DNA of 64,000 nt from Diphasiastrum complanatum (GCA_029204225.1 CM055111.1:27732340-27796339), one strand, 5' to 3'. Counted from the first letter of the stretch, positions 24,975 to 43,670 are shown. Numbers and translations are program-made. Notes: generated by a model from the sequence alone, not told the origin.

Positions 24975-25320
24975 AAGTTTGATCCTTCGAAAAAATTCGA
25001 GTCTTTGAAAAAATTTGAGCCTTCAGAAAAATTCGATCCTGTAGAAAAAAATTCGAGTCTTTGGAAAAATGCGAGTCTTCAAAAAATTTTAAGTTTTCGA
25101 AAAAATTCAAGTCTTTGGAAAAATTCGAGTATTTGATAAATTCGATCATTTGAAAAAAAAAATTCAAGTCTTCGAAAAAATTCAAGTCTTTGGAAAAAAA
25201 TTAAGTCTTGGAAAAAATTCAAGTTTTGAAAAAATTCGATCCTTCGGAAAAATTCAAATCTTAGGTAAAATTCAAGACAATCTTTGGAAAAATGCAAGTC
25301 TTTGGAAAAGCGAAGGTTGG
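24975..25320. repeat. Short-unit minisatellite GAAAAATTCGAGTCTTT
   Basis: About 18 diverged copies of a 17-21 bp unit, GAAAAAATTCGAGTCTTTG. Frames across it yield Phe/Leu/Lys-rich spurious ORFs. The AAATTCGAGTC core resembles the larger arrays at 29660-31610 and 32820-33040. Confidence 0.85.
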
Positions 25321-25593
25321 CTCAGTAATACACACGAGCGATGGGCAGCTGATCTTCCACGCGATCTGAGGATCAAAACAAATTAGTGGGAGGAAGTTAT
25401 CCCACTTGGTTTCTATACCCATCAAATATTCCATGTCCCGGACGTAAGTTGCTGTCGCATGGACTGTTGGATCTGGACAATTGAAATACTCATTAGAAAA
25501 TTTGCTCCATCCATGCTTTGAGTTGATTTTCGGCCAATTGCAGTTATTTAGCGTGATTTTGTCCAGTGGGATGCTGCATTCCGCCCATTTGGT

Positions 25594-26890
25594 TCATCGT
25601 AGACATGGCAAGAAATGAACGTTTATCCTAAGTTGTTGAGGACTTGTCACATATGCCCTGATGGCCATAGGATCACGTTCGAATAGCTGTTGGCGCCACT
25701 TTGGTTGTGGTAAGAGGGCGGGGAGTGCTTGCAGCTCGTTTTCCTTGATAGTTTGCGCTGAAAATGATCTCTGCCAGCCGTCTCTTGAAGACTCGTGGGG
25801 ATATTTGGATAAGAATTTGTTGATTTTCTCCTCCACGGACTTTGGGCATCTGAAGCTTGGCTAGCATATATAGATCTTGAACCTCGTGATGCGGAGGCTT
25901 GACCTTCTCCTTGATTGTGGCTGGGGCCGGGGCCTGTGTCTTGGCCTTGGCTCTGTGTGTCTACTCCCATATCAGAAGGCCCTTGGTCTTGACCGCTCAA
26001 CCCTTGATCCTGACTTGTGTTCCCTACTGCCTGCTGGCCTTGATCTTGGCTCGTGCTTGTCTGCGCAACGTCAAAGAGGGGTGGCGTTGGAATTACCATC
26101 GGGGTTGGTTGAGCTTTCTGCTCCATAAACTTTTGACAAGCTTTGAGAGCTTGTTTTGCCTGGGCGAGCTCTTGATTTGCGATAGCTCGGTACTTGTCGA
26201 ACTCTGCCTGGTAGCTGTTGAGAGTTTGATTGTAGACCTACACTTGATGCATGAAAAGATTGATCTCTGATTGAGATAATGGCCTTGAATCAAGTGCAGG
26301 TTGAACTATCCGGGTGAGTTATTCTTGTTGTAGACTCTGCACCTCTGCTCCCAAGCATGCATTTTCTGTTTCGTAGATCTATAGTTGTGCTTGGAGGGGG
26401 GCAAGTCTTTGGGCAACTTTTGATTGCAGCTCTTGCACTTTAGTGGAGGCGTCCGTCAATGCCTTGAAGAGGATTTGGATATGCTTATTTAGGCTCTCTT
26501 CTTTTGCATGCAACTTTAGGATCTCCTACTGCCCACTCAGCTCATGTTGTTGAGCTACTTGTAGTTCCTGCTACGTCTTTTGAGCCTCAGCTTGTAGCTG
26601 TCTGTTGTTTGTGGCTAATGTTAGTACTTGGCTGTCCAGAGAGGCTCGGGCTGCTATCACGTCTTGGATGAATGTCCCCAAGGCTTGGTAGGCCGCCGTT
26701 AGGTCCATTGGAGCAAACAGTACGTTTACATTGGTAGGGGCTTGTGATGTAGTGGCCCCGACGACCTATACAATATCGTCATCGTTGTCCTCTATAAGTT
26801 TTTCTGGTGATTGCTGGCCATTAGACGTGGTGGATCTGCACGATTCAGAGCACAGATATGGGTTCAGAGTATGCAGATGATGGCTTGTAT
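25594..26890 (-). pseudogene. Extra ORF downstream of Gypsy integrase, copy 1 (coiled coil plus Gln/Pro-rich)
   Basis: Ignoring a few TAG stops (probably from CAG), the - strand stays open from about 26860 to 25600. An acidic start (EKLIEDNDDD) leads to MDLTAAYQALGTFIQDVI and a long coiled coil rich in Gln, Leu and Ala (e.g. ATNNRQLQAEAQKT, LAQAKQALKACQKFMEQK). A Pro- and DQG-rich tail follows (26126-25860), then a basic or aromatic segment in a shifted frame (KWRQQLFERDPMAIRAYV) up to about 25594. It lies about 1 kb downstream of the end of Gypsy integrase on the same strand. No known domain recognised; it could be a structural or accessory protein of the element, or the gag of a second nested element. 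Confidence 0.5.
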
Positions 26891-26959
26891 GAAGTTTGGT
26901 CACATTCGGAGAACTTGAAATTTTTGGTTGAAAATCGAACAGAGCTTCGCTAGAAAAGG

Positions 26960-27890
26960 TGACAAATGACTCGAATTCAGCCCTTATATAGCAGAATTTA
27001 GAGTCGTACTAGGTGAAATCCACTTTCCCGTTCTCAGTTCCACTCGAATTTTGGCAGGGACCCTCTTCACAAAATTTTAAGACCTCAAAGAAGTCTACGA
27101 GAGTTCAGAAGGTGATTTGGCTGTCCTGCGAAGGTTCTGCGAGGGATCAGATAGTCTGCGAGGATTCAATCCTCGTAGAAAGTGAATTCTCACACAACTT
27201 GTTCCAATGGTCAGATTCTCAAGATCAGACCATGTAGGAAGGCTATTCCACTACTCTGACTCCATTTATGCCCCTTGCGAAGTTTGGTTTGATGATCTTG
27301 ATGCTCTACGAGGGTTTTGAAGATTTTGTCCCTTGGAACCCTCGCAAAAACTATAAAATGATGAATTGTCCATTAGTAGCTCTCGCGAAGATTTTCATAG
27401 ATGCATCTAAGTCAAATCTAATGACTGTCCAAGTTTCAAGAGCTATCTCCAAGGGGATCTCCAAAAATCATGAAAAAAGTGCTCTTTTTGAGTGTTTTCC
27501 GATGAAATCTTGAGATTCTCTGATCTTTAACTCTTGAAAACTAGTAATCTATTACATCCATGTTAGATCTGACTGTAGGTAACTCTGTGAAAGTCTTGAT
27601 AGATATTTGGTAGCTGATCCATCAATTTTGGTAAATTTTGCTCTTATTTTGCCACTGATTGAAATCGAGGTCTTTGATTTGCAATATAAGGGCTCATTAG
27701 TGCAACCGGATGATCTGCTTTCCTATTGGTCCTATTTGGACCTGGATCTCTCTTGGATCTTGTTGGATCTTCTCTGATCTTGCCATATCTGGTTGAATCT
27801 TGGTAGATTTAGCTTTATGTTTTGATTTTCCTAGATCTCGCTGTGATGGCCTTGCAGATGAAATTTTTGTAACATGCCATCACCAGCCTG
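26960..27890. other. Spacer between Gypsy integrase end and the extra ORF
   Basis: No domain seen. The stretch repeats CTCGCGAAG, TGCGAGG and CCCTCGCAAA words in both orientations. Two short + strand ORFs (27013-27237 and 27268-27513) have no recognisable features. Confidence 0.4.
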
Positions 27891-27898
27891 GATTTGTC

Positions 27899-28913
27899 TC
27901 ACTGAGGTGGCCAGTACTTGTGCAACCGGCTACCGTTGATGGGTGTGTCAAAAGGCGCCCCATCTAGCTTCTCCAAATTCAAGGCTCCATGATTAAGAAT
28001 CTCTTTGATCTGATAAGGACCTTCGTTTGTGAATTTTAATTTCTCTGTGATCACCTTAGTTTTATACATAAGAACTAGATCTCCAGATCGAAGATCTTTC
28101 TTTTGTAATCTATGATCATGCCATGCTTTGCATCTTCCTTTTCAACTGCCAATGCATATATAGCTAGTAAGCGTGTTTCACAGACTTATGTAGAGCTTCG
28201 TGGCGTAATTGTAGAGATCTTAATTCATCAAGACGTTGCGTTGTGGCAATCCTTAATGAAGGGACCAAAAACTCTACTAGCATTACAGCATCCTGACCAT
28301 AAACTAATTGAAATGGTGATTGGTTAGTTATATGTCCTGATTGCCCACAACGCAACATGTAACGTGTGTTCCCAATCCGATATGCTAGCTTCAACTGTTT
28401 TTGTGAATACGCTACACACATGATCTTATTGGATGACTCTGCTTGCGCATTACCACGAGGATAATAAGGTGTACTAGTTCTATGAATCACGAAAATTTTC
28501 TCCAACAAGACCTTGATGGTCTCATTGATGAAATGACTCCCGCGATCGTTGACTATCTCCATCAGGCATCCAAAGTGCACAATGATATTTTTATAGAGAA
28601 ACTTGGTAGTGGTCCTAGAATCAGCTACTCTCACTGCCTTGGCTTCGACCCACTTGGTGAGGTAGTCGATGGCCACGATTATATATCGGGCTTGGGTACT
28701 TCTTGCTGCAGGGTGAATTGGACAAATATAATCCAATCCCCACTTTTCAAATGATACTTGGTTTGTGGAAAGGTGGTTCATGATGATGCAACCGATCATT
28801 TTGATCAATGTATAGTGGTGAGCCATTCGTGGTTCCAGTTTATCATCAGCAGGAGGTGCCATAGGGTTGGCCTTTTCTTGCTCTTTTTCCTCCGCTTTGC
28901 TCTCTGTACCCAA
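27899..28913 (-). pseudogene. Ty3/Gypsy integrase, copy 1
   Basis: The DDE core is clear: WGLDYICPI (first Asp), YIIVAIDYLTKWVEA, VNDRGSHFI (second Asp) and GNAQAESSNKI (catalytic Glu). A frameshift near 28160 moves to another frame that continues through RSGDLVLMYKTK, KFTNEGPYQIKEIL and ends FDTPINGSRLHKYWPPQ then a stop. This is the normal C-terminus of a non-chromodomain plant Gypsy polyprotein. Upstream RT and protease are missing: a Copia LTR in the other orientation begins at 28991. Confidence 0.85.
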
Positions 28914-28990
28914 TGCTGTATCTTCCTCACATTTGGATATGGCGCTGAAGTTGAGGGTTGGTCATCAATGGTGGTGGTGAGGGAGCCACT

Positions 28991-29473
28991 TGTTAAGAAT
29001 CAGATTTGATCTAATATGTTTATTGTAAGCTTGAAATGCAGTATTGTAATTAACTATACATATCTTCAGTTAATTAGGATTTACAGTTTTTGGTTGTTAT
29101 CGGGACGTGATCCACAATTGTCATATCAGTTGGGCACTAATCCCATAGACGACTACTTGGGTTAGCCAGGTAGCCACACGTAGGAAAAGTTAGCCTGTAC
29201 AGAGTTTCATACAGTGTATGCTATACTCGAGGGCTTGTCTCGAGTTTGTCGATCGAATTTGGCCATATCAGGCCCGACCTTAGTTTGGCAGGTGGTAGGC
29301 CAATTTTAGGACACTTGTTCTTTCATGCAGTTGGGACTTTTACTATATGTACAGTTTTCTCTTTGTAATCAATAGCTTTTTGGTGTGCCATCTTTGAGAG
29401 CTTGTGAGGAGTGTCTATGGTGATTGATTTATGTGATCTGCATACTGCACTAGATCCTAACACTATTTCAACA
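28991..29473 (+). mobile_element. Copia 5' LTR (483 bp)
   Basis: It starts TGTTAAGAATC and ends ...TATTTCAACA directly before a perfect primer-binding site, so both LTR termini (TG...CA) are placed. TATA-like ACTATATG lies at about 29343. The internal region is replaced after about 190 bp by a long minisatellite, so the element body is missing. Confidence 0.8.
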
Positions 29474-29485
29474 TGGTATCAGAGC
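29474..29485 (+). other. Copia primer-binding site
   Basis: TGGTATCAGAGC matches the 3' end of initiator-Met tRNA over 12 bases and abuts the LTR end. Confidence 0.9.
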
Positions 29486-29659
29486 TACAGGCTGTAGCAA
29501 GTATGCACGGCCCGATGGAGCTATGGGATAGCGTCTGTCACCAGGAGAAATAGCACTCAAAGCATCTCAGGAGAGAGGACTCCATACGGGGTATCGGCAG
29601 CCCGGATGGTAGGAGACAACAAAGTTCCTTCGATCGGAGCTTCGAGGAAGATCAGAACG

Positions 29660-31610
29660 ATCGTCTTGAGTCTCCAAAAATTCGTCTCTCCACAAATTGA
29701 CAATAAACCTCAAAAGTTTTGAGTCTCTCCACAAAATTTCATCTCTCCACAAATTGTGTCTCAAAAATTTGTACACTCCAAAATTTCGAGTTTTGAGTTT
29801 CAAAAATTTTAAGTCTCAAAATTTCGTCTCTCCACAAATTGTGTCTCAAAAATTTCAAGACTCCAAAAATTCGAGTTTCGACTATAAAAAATTTCGTGTC
29901 TAGAAAATTTCAAGACTCAAAACTCCAAAAAGTACCTCAAAAATTGAGCCACTGACCCTAAAAATACCTCAAAAATTTGAGACACTGACCCTCGAAAGTA
30001 CCTCAAAATGTACTTAAAAAATACCTCGAAAAAGTTGTGTTTTGAGTCTCCAAAAATTCGTCTCTCCACAAATTGACAATGACCCTCGAAATGTACCTCG
30101 AAAGTTTTGAGTCTCTCCACAAAATTTTGTCTCTCCACAAATTGTGTCTCAAAAATTTGTAGACTCCAAAAATTTGAGTTTTGAGTCTCAAAATTTCGTC
30201 TCTCCACAAATTGTGTCTCAAATTCGAGTTTTGAGTCTCAAAATTTTTGTGTCTAGAAAATTTCGAAACTCAAAACCTCAAAAATTGAGACACTGGCTCT
30301 CAAAAATACTTCAAAAAATTGAGACACTGACCCTCGAAAAATTGAGACACTAACCCTCGAAAATACCTCTAAATGTACCTTGAAACATACCTCGAAACGT
30401 TCTTCAAAAAATTCAAACACTAATCCTCAAAAATATCTCAAAATATACCTCGACATGTACTTCAAAAAATTCAACACAAATTGTGTCTCAAAAATTTGGA
30501 GACTCCAAAAATTTGGGTTTCGAGTCTCAAAAATTTCGCGTCTAGAAAATTTCGAGACTCAAAATCTAAAATACCTCGAAAATTGAGACACTGACCTTCG
30601 AAAATACCTCAAAAGTACCTTGAAAATTGAGACATTGATTCTCGAAATACCTCAAAATACTTCAAAATAGACGTGTCTTGAGTTTCTAAAAATTCGTCTC
30701 TCCACAAATTGACAATGACCCTTGAAATGTACCTCGAAAATTTGGAGACTTGAAAAATTGTCTCGAACATTTGGAGACTCCAAAAATTCAAGTTGCGAGT
30801 CTCTCCACAAAATTTTGTCTTTCTACAAATTGTGTCGTGAAAATTTGTAGACTCCAAAAATTTGAAGTCTCAAAAATTTCGTGTCTAGAAAATTTTGAGA
30901 CTCAAAATCTCGAAATACCTCGAAAATTGAGACACTGACCCTCGAAAATACTTCAAAATGTACCTTGAAACGTACCTCAAAAAATTGAGACACTCACCCT
31001 CAAAAGTACCTCAAGAAATTGAGACACTGACCCTCAAAAATACCTCGAAAATAAATCGAAAGTAACTCAAAATGTACTTCGAAAATACCTCAAAAATATC
31101 TCCAAAAATTCATCTTGAGTCTCCAAAATTTCGTCTCTCCACAAAGTGACAATGAACCTCAAAATGTACCTCGAAAATTTGGAGTCTCCAAAAATCGAAT
31201 CTCAAAAATTTGGAGACTCCAAAAATTTGAGTCTAGAAAAATTCAAGTTTTGAGTCTCTCCACAAAATTTCGTCTCTCCACAAATTGTGTCTCGAAAATT
31301 TGGAGACACTCCAAAAATTTGAGTTTCGAGTCTCGAAAATTTCGTGTCTCCAGAAATTGTAACCTCAAAATATACCTCAAAATGTACCTCAAATATATCT
31401 CCAAAAATTCGTCTTGAGTCTCCAAGAATTCGTTCCTCCACAAATTGAATCTCAACAATTTGTAGTCTCCAAAAATTGAGTTTCAAAAATTTGAAGACTC
31501 CAAAATTCGAGTCTCGAAAAATTCGTCCAATTCAAGTGTGCATTTAGTCCAATTCGTATCTAGAAAAATCTGAGTTTAGACATTCGTGCATAGAAAAATT
31601 CTCGAATTTG
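29660..31610. repeat. Two-kilobase higher-order minisatellite of GAGTCTC/AAAAATTCG words
   Basis: The whole stretch is built from words of 10-20 bp: TTGAGTCTCCAAAAATTCG, TCTCTCCACAAATTG, TGTCTCAAAAATTTG, ATTGAGACACTGACCCTCG and AAAATACCTC. A recognisable super-unit start (cttgagtctccaaaaattcg, then tctctccacaaattgacaa) recurs at about 29667, 30043, 30676, 31113 and 31404, giving higher-order periods of about 376, 633, 437 and 291 bp. ORFs across it on both strands are by-products. It begins inside the leader of the Copia element at 28991 and ends at a (GT)n(GA)n tract. Confidence 0.9.
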
Positions 31611-31647
31611 AGTCAAGTGTGTGAGAAAAATTCTCTGGATTCGAGTT

Positions 31648-34552
<2,905 letters not shown>

Positions 34553-34616
<64 letters not shown>
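34553..34616. repeat. (GA)n tract at the left border of duplication A
   Basis: About 30 GA units ending GAGAGTGGAAAGG. The same junction recurs at 38629. Confidence 0.97.
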
Positions 34617-35463
<847 letters not shown>

Positions 35464-35494
35464 ACAAATGACTGCAAATGACATCCTTGCGTCA

Positions 35495-36689
35495 GAGAAA
35501 ATCGTTGTGGAATGAATGGGAGGTTAGTGGTGTCGAGAGGGTTAGAAGCGGTGGAAGGAAAAAGATAATGTTTGGAGCTGGTACCCCTAGAGCCTGACGG
35601 ATTGGTTGTTGCTTGAGCTTCTTGCCCCAGGGGTTGGTCTTGAAATGAGGAGCCTTTAGTTGCAAGAGGAGGCTGCTGGAATCCTGCTCCATCTTCACCA
35701 TCTGGTCCATCGAAGTGGTGCCCCGAATCATGGAATTGGACATGCTCTGCATGAACCGACGGTGTCGACTGAACAGTGGCCTTTAAGTGTTCTTCCAGGG
35801 TGGCTATGTGCTGGTTCAGCGCCTCAACGGAAGCAAGGTATGATGTTGTGGCTTTCAACTTTTGGACCAGCGTTTGATAGGCCACCACTGAAATGGCAGT
35901 TCCCTCAGGAATAGCTGGTGGTGTGAAGTTGTTGAAGTCCACCAATTCCAACTGTTCCTTCATAGTGGAATGTGCGGCTTGTGCATCTGCTACAACCTCA
36001 TCCCTTTCGGCTTTGAGGTTATCAATGGTATGCTGCATGTTGAATACCTTCAGTTGGAGCTAGTTCTGGAGGTGGAGTAGCATCTGCTGCTGTTGTTGAT
36101 TATAATTTGTGAGGTTCTGGATCTGCAGCTGTTGTTGTTTGTTTTCCTCCTTCAGCCTTGCTTTTTCTTTCTGAAGGTTCGCCATAGCACCATCATCGAA
36201 TTGTCGCATAGTATATTGGAGCTCATTCACCAACCATACCGCTTTTTGGGTTGCAAGGGGTAACTGCTCCCAAGGACCAATGTTAGGGAGGGTCCATGTG
36301 TAATTAGGATACGTCATTGGGATAAAGTGTAGAAAATCAGGAGGAGAGTTAGATGGAGATGTATGAAAGACAAGTTGAGGTGATTGAGGATTGATGGGTG
36401 AAAGAGGTGGGGAGATACTACATGGCGGAGATGCGTGGATTGGGTTAGTAGTGATGACGGTTGGTAATTGTAATGCAAAATCATCTACATTGATTGTGGA
36501 GTCAAGTAGGGTGGAGATTTGTACAGGTGAGGACTTTTGTGGAATTGTGGAAGTGAAGCTCGTGTTGAGAGTTAATGATGGTGTGGAGGTGGCAATAAAT
36601 GGTGGGGGTGGTGGTGGGAGTGTGAGAGTAAGTGAGGGAGAGAAGGTTGTTGAGACGAAATTCGCGGAGGCCAAAAATGAATCGTGCAT
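35495..36689 (-). pseudogene. Extra ORF downstream of Gypsy integrase, copy 2 (Pro-rich, coiled coil, Gln-rich)
   Basis: One frame is open from ATG 36689 to the (GA)n tract with a single TAG at 36062-36060. About 120 N-terminal residues are Pro/Ser/Thr-rich (TLPPPPPPFIATS). Then comes NYTWTLPNIGPWEQLPLATQ and a coiled coil (LQKEKARLKEENKQQQLQIQ, then after the stop IDNLKAERDEVVADAQAAH), an ATTSYLASVEALNQHIATLE helix resembling copy 1, and a polar tail. It starts about 215 bp after the integrase stop on the same strand. The layout matches 25594-26890. No domain recognised; an accessory or structural retroelement protein is possible. The C-terminus was cut by the GA tract. Confidence 0.6.
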
Positions 36690-37554
36690 TGTAAAAAAGG
36701 GGTCAGGCCAATTCTATCTGAGATGGTGTGAAAGAAGTTTTCTGAAACTAATGGCTTTTGTGGTTTTATCAGAGAAGACTGTCGGTATACCTGATCTGAT
36801 AGTATCTTGATGGTTTGAACAAGAAAGCACAACAAAATTTTTGCAAAAATGGCAGGCAGGCAATAAAAATAAAAAATAAAGAAAAGCAGTAGGAAAGAAA
36901 ACAACTAATACATATCAAGATAAAAACAGGGTTCATTGTACTTTCTCAGTTGGCTCCCATTGATCAGAGTGTCAAGGATATCGCCTTGAAGGGTTTGGAG
37001 TTGTACATATCCAGAGGCAAAAAATTTATAATGACGTAAGGTCCTTGGCCAAAAAATTTCAGTTTGCCTTTGAAGGCTTTGGCCTGGTATAGCAGGACCT
37101 TATCTCCAACCTGGAAGTCTCTAAGTTTCAAAGATCGATCATGCCATGCTTTTTATCATTGTTTGTGGACTTGTTGAGCATGGATGCTGATTCTTCTTGG
37201 TTCATAGAGTTGCTCCAGATGGAATAACCTATTTGCTAGATTCTGATGAGTATCAAGCTCAAGGTTATAGACCACTCGAAGGGAGGGGATATGGAATTCC
37301 ACAGGCATAACGGCTTCTTGGCCATATGTTAGCTGGAAAGGGGTTAAGCCTGTAGCTCACTTCGGGCTGGTGCAATAAGCCCAGAGAGCAATCAGATCGG
37401 CTGGATTCGAAGGTTTTGGTGAGAATTCCACATTGGAATTTATTGGTGGATTCCGCCTGGCCATTGCATCGTGGATAGTATGGGGAACTTTTGCGATGTA
37501 CCACAAATTTTTTTGAAAGGAGATATGCTATGACAGAGTTAAAAAAATGTGTAT

Positions 37555-40100
<2,546 letters not shown>

Positions 40101-40439
40101 TGCTATTTTAAACATCGACAAAAAGTGCACTTTTGCTAGCTATGATACATTCAAGTGCGTACCAAGATGATTACCATATGTCTCATAGTAGAATCTGGCT
40201 TAAGTGCGACATTTGGATGAGGGCTAGAAAGGCGTGGATATAACATGGAGATGTTTAGAGCCCCATCATTGTCCTGCCAATCTTCATCCTCGCAAACAGT
40301 TTTGACTGAGATTAGGTAAGATTATGTTCAATAAGGAGCTCAAATTTCTGCATATCCCATATGCGAGTAGATATGCAGGAGAAGTCATTGAAGGATAATG
40401 ATTGCTTGGATTGCTTGTCCAGCCACTGGATGCAAATAG

Positions 40440-41055
40440 ATTTTTAGAAGACCTAAACCAGATGATAGAATATGCTAAGCATAGTATCAGGCGAGCCAGA
40501 CATTATGCAGATCCACACGGACGGGATGTGTAGTTCTCTACTTGTGAGAAAGTCTACTTGAGAGTCCCAGTTGACTCTAAAACCCTCAATTCAAAAATGT
40601 GTGCTAAGTTGTCTCCTAGGTATTGTGGTCCCTTTACCACCAGTAGGAGACTAGGCAAGGTCACCTATGAACTAGAACTCCCACGCAACAATAAGGTTTT
40701 TTCATTCTTTCATGTAAGTCAGTTACGAAAAGCCTTACCATCAGTAGGAGACTAGGCAAGGTCACCTATGAACTAGAACTCCCACGCAGCAATAAGGTTT
40801 TTCTAGTCTTTCATGAAAGTCAGTTACGAAAAGCCTTAGCCAGATCAGAAAATCTGGTAGGAGACAGTGTTCTAGTTTTCCCATTGGATTCTCAGCAACC
40901 TCCACATGAAACAGAGAGATTCTTGATAGTAGAGAGACGCAGACTCGTCATACTCTATACCGATCAACCTGTTGAGAATGCCATCTGGGAAAGAGACAAC
41001 ATCCTTCGCAAGATTTTTTCAGACTTTGTCTTAGAGGACCAAGACGGTTCTTAAG
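40440..41055 (+). pseudogene. Chromovirus (Ty3/Gypsy) polyprotein C-terminus with chromodomain remnant
   Basis: The integrase C-terminal part reads HYADPHGRDV, then KLSPRYCGPFTTSRRLGKVT and FFHVSQLRKALP, the classic 'lspryiGPF...FHVSqLrk' of chromoviruses. A 97-100 bp tandem duplication (40641-40737 and 40738-40837) repeats the end of this. After it, RFLIVERRRLVIL...VENAIWERDNILRKIF is a decayed chromodomain (usual form 'w.p..eaTWEde..i...FP'). It ends FVLEDQDGS and a stop just before the polypurine tract. Confidence 0.8.
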
Positions 41056-41064
41056 GGGGGGGAG
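41053..41064 (+). other. Polypurine tract of the chromovirus
   Basis: AAGGGGGGGGAG directly follows the polyprotein stop and precedes TGTTACAAACACG, the LTR start. Confidence 0.85.
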
Positions 41065-41420
41065 TGTTACAAACACGTAACCAGTGCCGAACCCTAGAGA
41101 ACACAGAAGGTCAGATACCACAGTCAGAGTCGTGTCCAACGTATATGACCAACAGGCAAGACAGTGCGAGTAGTGTGCCCCGACACGGTCCATAGCCATG
41201 GCGAGCCTAACACAGTCTAGGGACCCTGTTAGTAGGATAGGGCCCCACGTTGGGTCCTGATGTGCAGTCGGCCACGTCAGTGCCACGTGGCCGACACATG
41301 GCAGTATGCATGCTACCAGACCTCACACTACTGGGCTAGGAGGTGCTTGCTCCATATCAAAGAGTAGGCAAGGTTGGGTGGATCAGTTAGTGCTTGCCCT
41401 ACTGTGGTGTTAGGTTCTCT
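41065..41420 (+). mobile_element. Chromovirus 3' LTR (right end not fixed)
   Basis: It starts TGTTACAAAC after the polypurine tract. Towards its right side, CTAGGAGGTGCTTGCTCC and GGTTGGGTGGATCAG resemble the end of the putative LTR at 61037-61765. The exact 3' boundary is not seen. Confidence 0.6.
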
Positions 41421-41670
41421 TACATGAAATCAATTGCTGACCTATTTATTGTTGTATTTATTTCTCTACTCTCCTAAACCCCATGGTAATCTAGTTCCAT
41501 TCATATTGCTGCAGTTTTACTTGCATTGTTGCACAGTCTGCATAAATACCTTGTTATCAGAGATAGGCTTCAAAGGCTCATCCAAGTTGTCGACTTTCCG
41601 GACTTATCGGGAGGACCGACTTATTGACTTGCTCGATTAGTCGACTTGTCCAACTATTCGACTTGCCTGA

Positions 41671-42592
41671 CTAACCCAACTTATTGACTATTGGCAGCGA
41701 CATGATCATGCGAAGCCTTCTCACACTCACTTGACTCATCCTGAACACTGCAATGTCAAGTCTTGTGCTGTCTGCAAGGTACATTAGCGAACCTATCAGC
41801 TTCCTATAAGGTGTGAGCTGCATTTGTTCTCTCTCTTCTTCAGTCCTCAGACGATCATCGTTTGTCAGCACTCTACAGTGCAGTATTCGCTCCTTTGCAA
41901 TTTAGCATCCCAAAATCCTCTGGGATTTTTTGGGTGCATATGGACTGGCGAAGGTATAGCTTACCTCCCTCATAGTCCCTTTCCATTTGCAAGCCAAGGT
42001 AGCACCTGGCTTCTTCCAGATCCACGATCTCAAAATGTTTCGAGATGTCTTCCTTCACTTCAACAATCAGCTGCTCACTCTTGCAAAGTATCAGAGTGTC
42101 GTCCACATATACAGCCACAATGATAATCTGCCCATCTGTAACTCTGACAAACACATTGGAATCAGTCATCAGTGGCTTGAATCCTAATGATTTCAGGGCT
42201 TGATCCTTCTTCTTGTACCATTGTCGAGCTGACTGTTTCAGACCATAGATACTTCTATGCATTCTGCATGTATAATCAGGAAGTTAATTCGAGATGTATC
42301 ATGGGGGTTGATCCATGTAGACCTCTTCATCTAACTCGCCATGCAAGAAGGCTATCTTCTTGTCCACAATGTGGATCCTGAGCTCATAAGCAGCTGCATA
42401 TGCAAATAACAAACGTAGGGATGAATGTTTGACAACAAGAGAGAAGGTTTCAGAGTAGTCACCATATATCTGAGAAAATCCCTTCGCTACCAGTCTTGCC
42501 TTGTATTTCAAGACATTCCCATCCGGCCCATATTTGAGCTTGAAAACCCATTTGTATTTGATAGTCTTGCGCTTATGTGGTAATGGCTGCAA
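41671..42592 (-). pseudogene. Copia reverse transcriptase fragment
   Basis: 42592-42299 carries YKWVFKLKYGPDGN, YKARLVAKGFSQIYG and IAFLHGELDEEVYM. 42262-41873 carries SIYGLKQSARQWYKK and the catalytic VAVYVDDTLIL, then EARCYLGLQMERD. 41871-41671 carries YRKLIGSLMYLADSTRLDIA. Stops and short gaps separate the three. It is more Tnt1/Retrofit-like in wording than Copia 1 and 2. No RNase H, LTR or gag is linked to it. Confidence 0.85.
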
Positions 42593-42599
42593 CGTTTTG

Positions 42600-43670
42600 A
42601 AGTCGTAAAGCTATCATGCTTTGAGAGGGAGCTGAAGAAACAAAACATTTCTATTACCAAAGCTTTGCTAGCTTTCAACCCTCTGCCTGACGAAAATGTT
42701 CGCGAACACGAAAGTCAAAAGACACGAAGTAAAAAAAATGTTCGCGAACACCCTGACGAAAAGACACGAACGAGAAAAATTCGTGAAAGAGAATTTTTTG
42801 CAATAGAGCAGGAGAAAGTCAAACGACGTGACATGAAAATAGTCGCGACACCTTTTTTGCCCTCATGCTCCAAAAAAGGATCAAGAAGATCATGCAAGTA
42901 CCCATAATATTTGATTTGATAGCATGGCGTCAGCAAATACACTCTAGGTCGTGGCTAATCTGCCACTCTTGTAATTTGTGATTAGTTGTAGATACTTGAT
43001 TACTCTAATCTAGGAGTTACATGACGCGACTATATACTTTTTGGATGATACTTGATACACATACACAAAGTAGTCTAATGCTAGTAAGCAAGAAAACAAA
43101 AAACATAGAATAGAAGTCCGCCTGCGTGCGACACAATTTTTCTGTAAGCAGGATCCACAAAGATCCGACAAGTCCGCTAGTAAGCGAGACATTATTCGTG
43201 AGAGAACTGTATTTTCTCTCACGCCAATGTGCTGCGTGGATTTGCATCTAGTGCTTGAAGAATCAGAGAAAAATCAATAGATGATTTTGTAGCCATTGCG
43301 CATATACAATGTCTGATCTTGAATGCAAATTAGTTTGCTGTTATTCATGTGTCTGATTCACTTGCTAATTTAATTTCGCACCTTGGTTTGAATTTTGTTG
43401 AATGCCGTGTTAATCTCAAACATAGATCAACAGTGTCTGACTATATATTCTAGAGGACTGTAGGAATGATTCAGTTGGCAGTGACCTGCGATTATATCTG
43501 AAATCCATCCGAATTGAATTGAGTTGTTTGCTTCGCTTTCGCGATTGCTTTAATCCTTCATCAGTGGAATCAGGGCCTACCTTGTCATAATCTAACGTAG
43601 CCAAGAAGCTATCAGATCCAGGGGGCCAATCATTTGAGCAAATAACCATCAACAAGAGAATAGACTTCAG
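42600..43670. other. Stretch without recognised genes
   Basis: 42690-42800 has short repeats of AAAATGTTCGCGAACAC/AAGACACGAA. A Copia 5' LTR or leader may be hidden here upstream of the gag at 43676, but I could not place its ends. Confidence 0.4.

Noticed and set aside
29567-31486. Several ORFs of 70-100 residues in the minisatellite (for example LWRDEILWRD repeats)
   Set aside because: They follow the tandem words and exist on both strands; no domain or start context.
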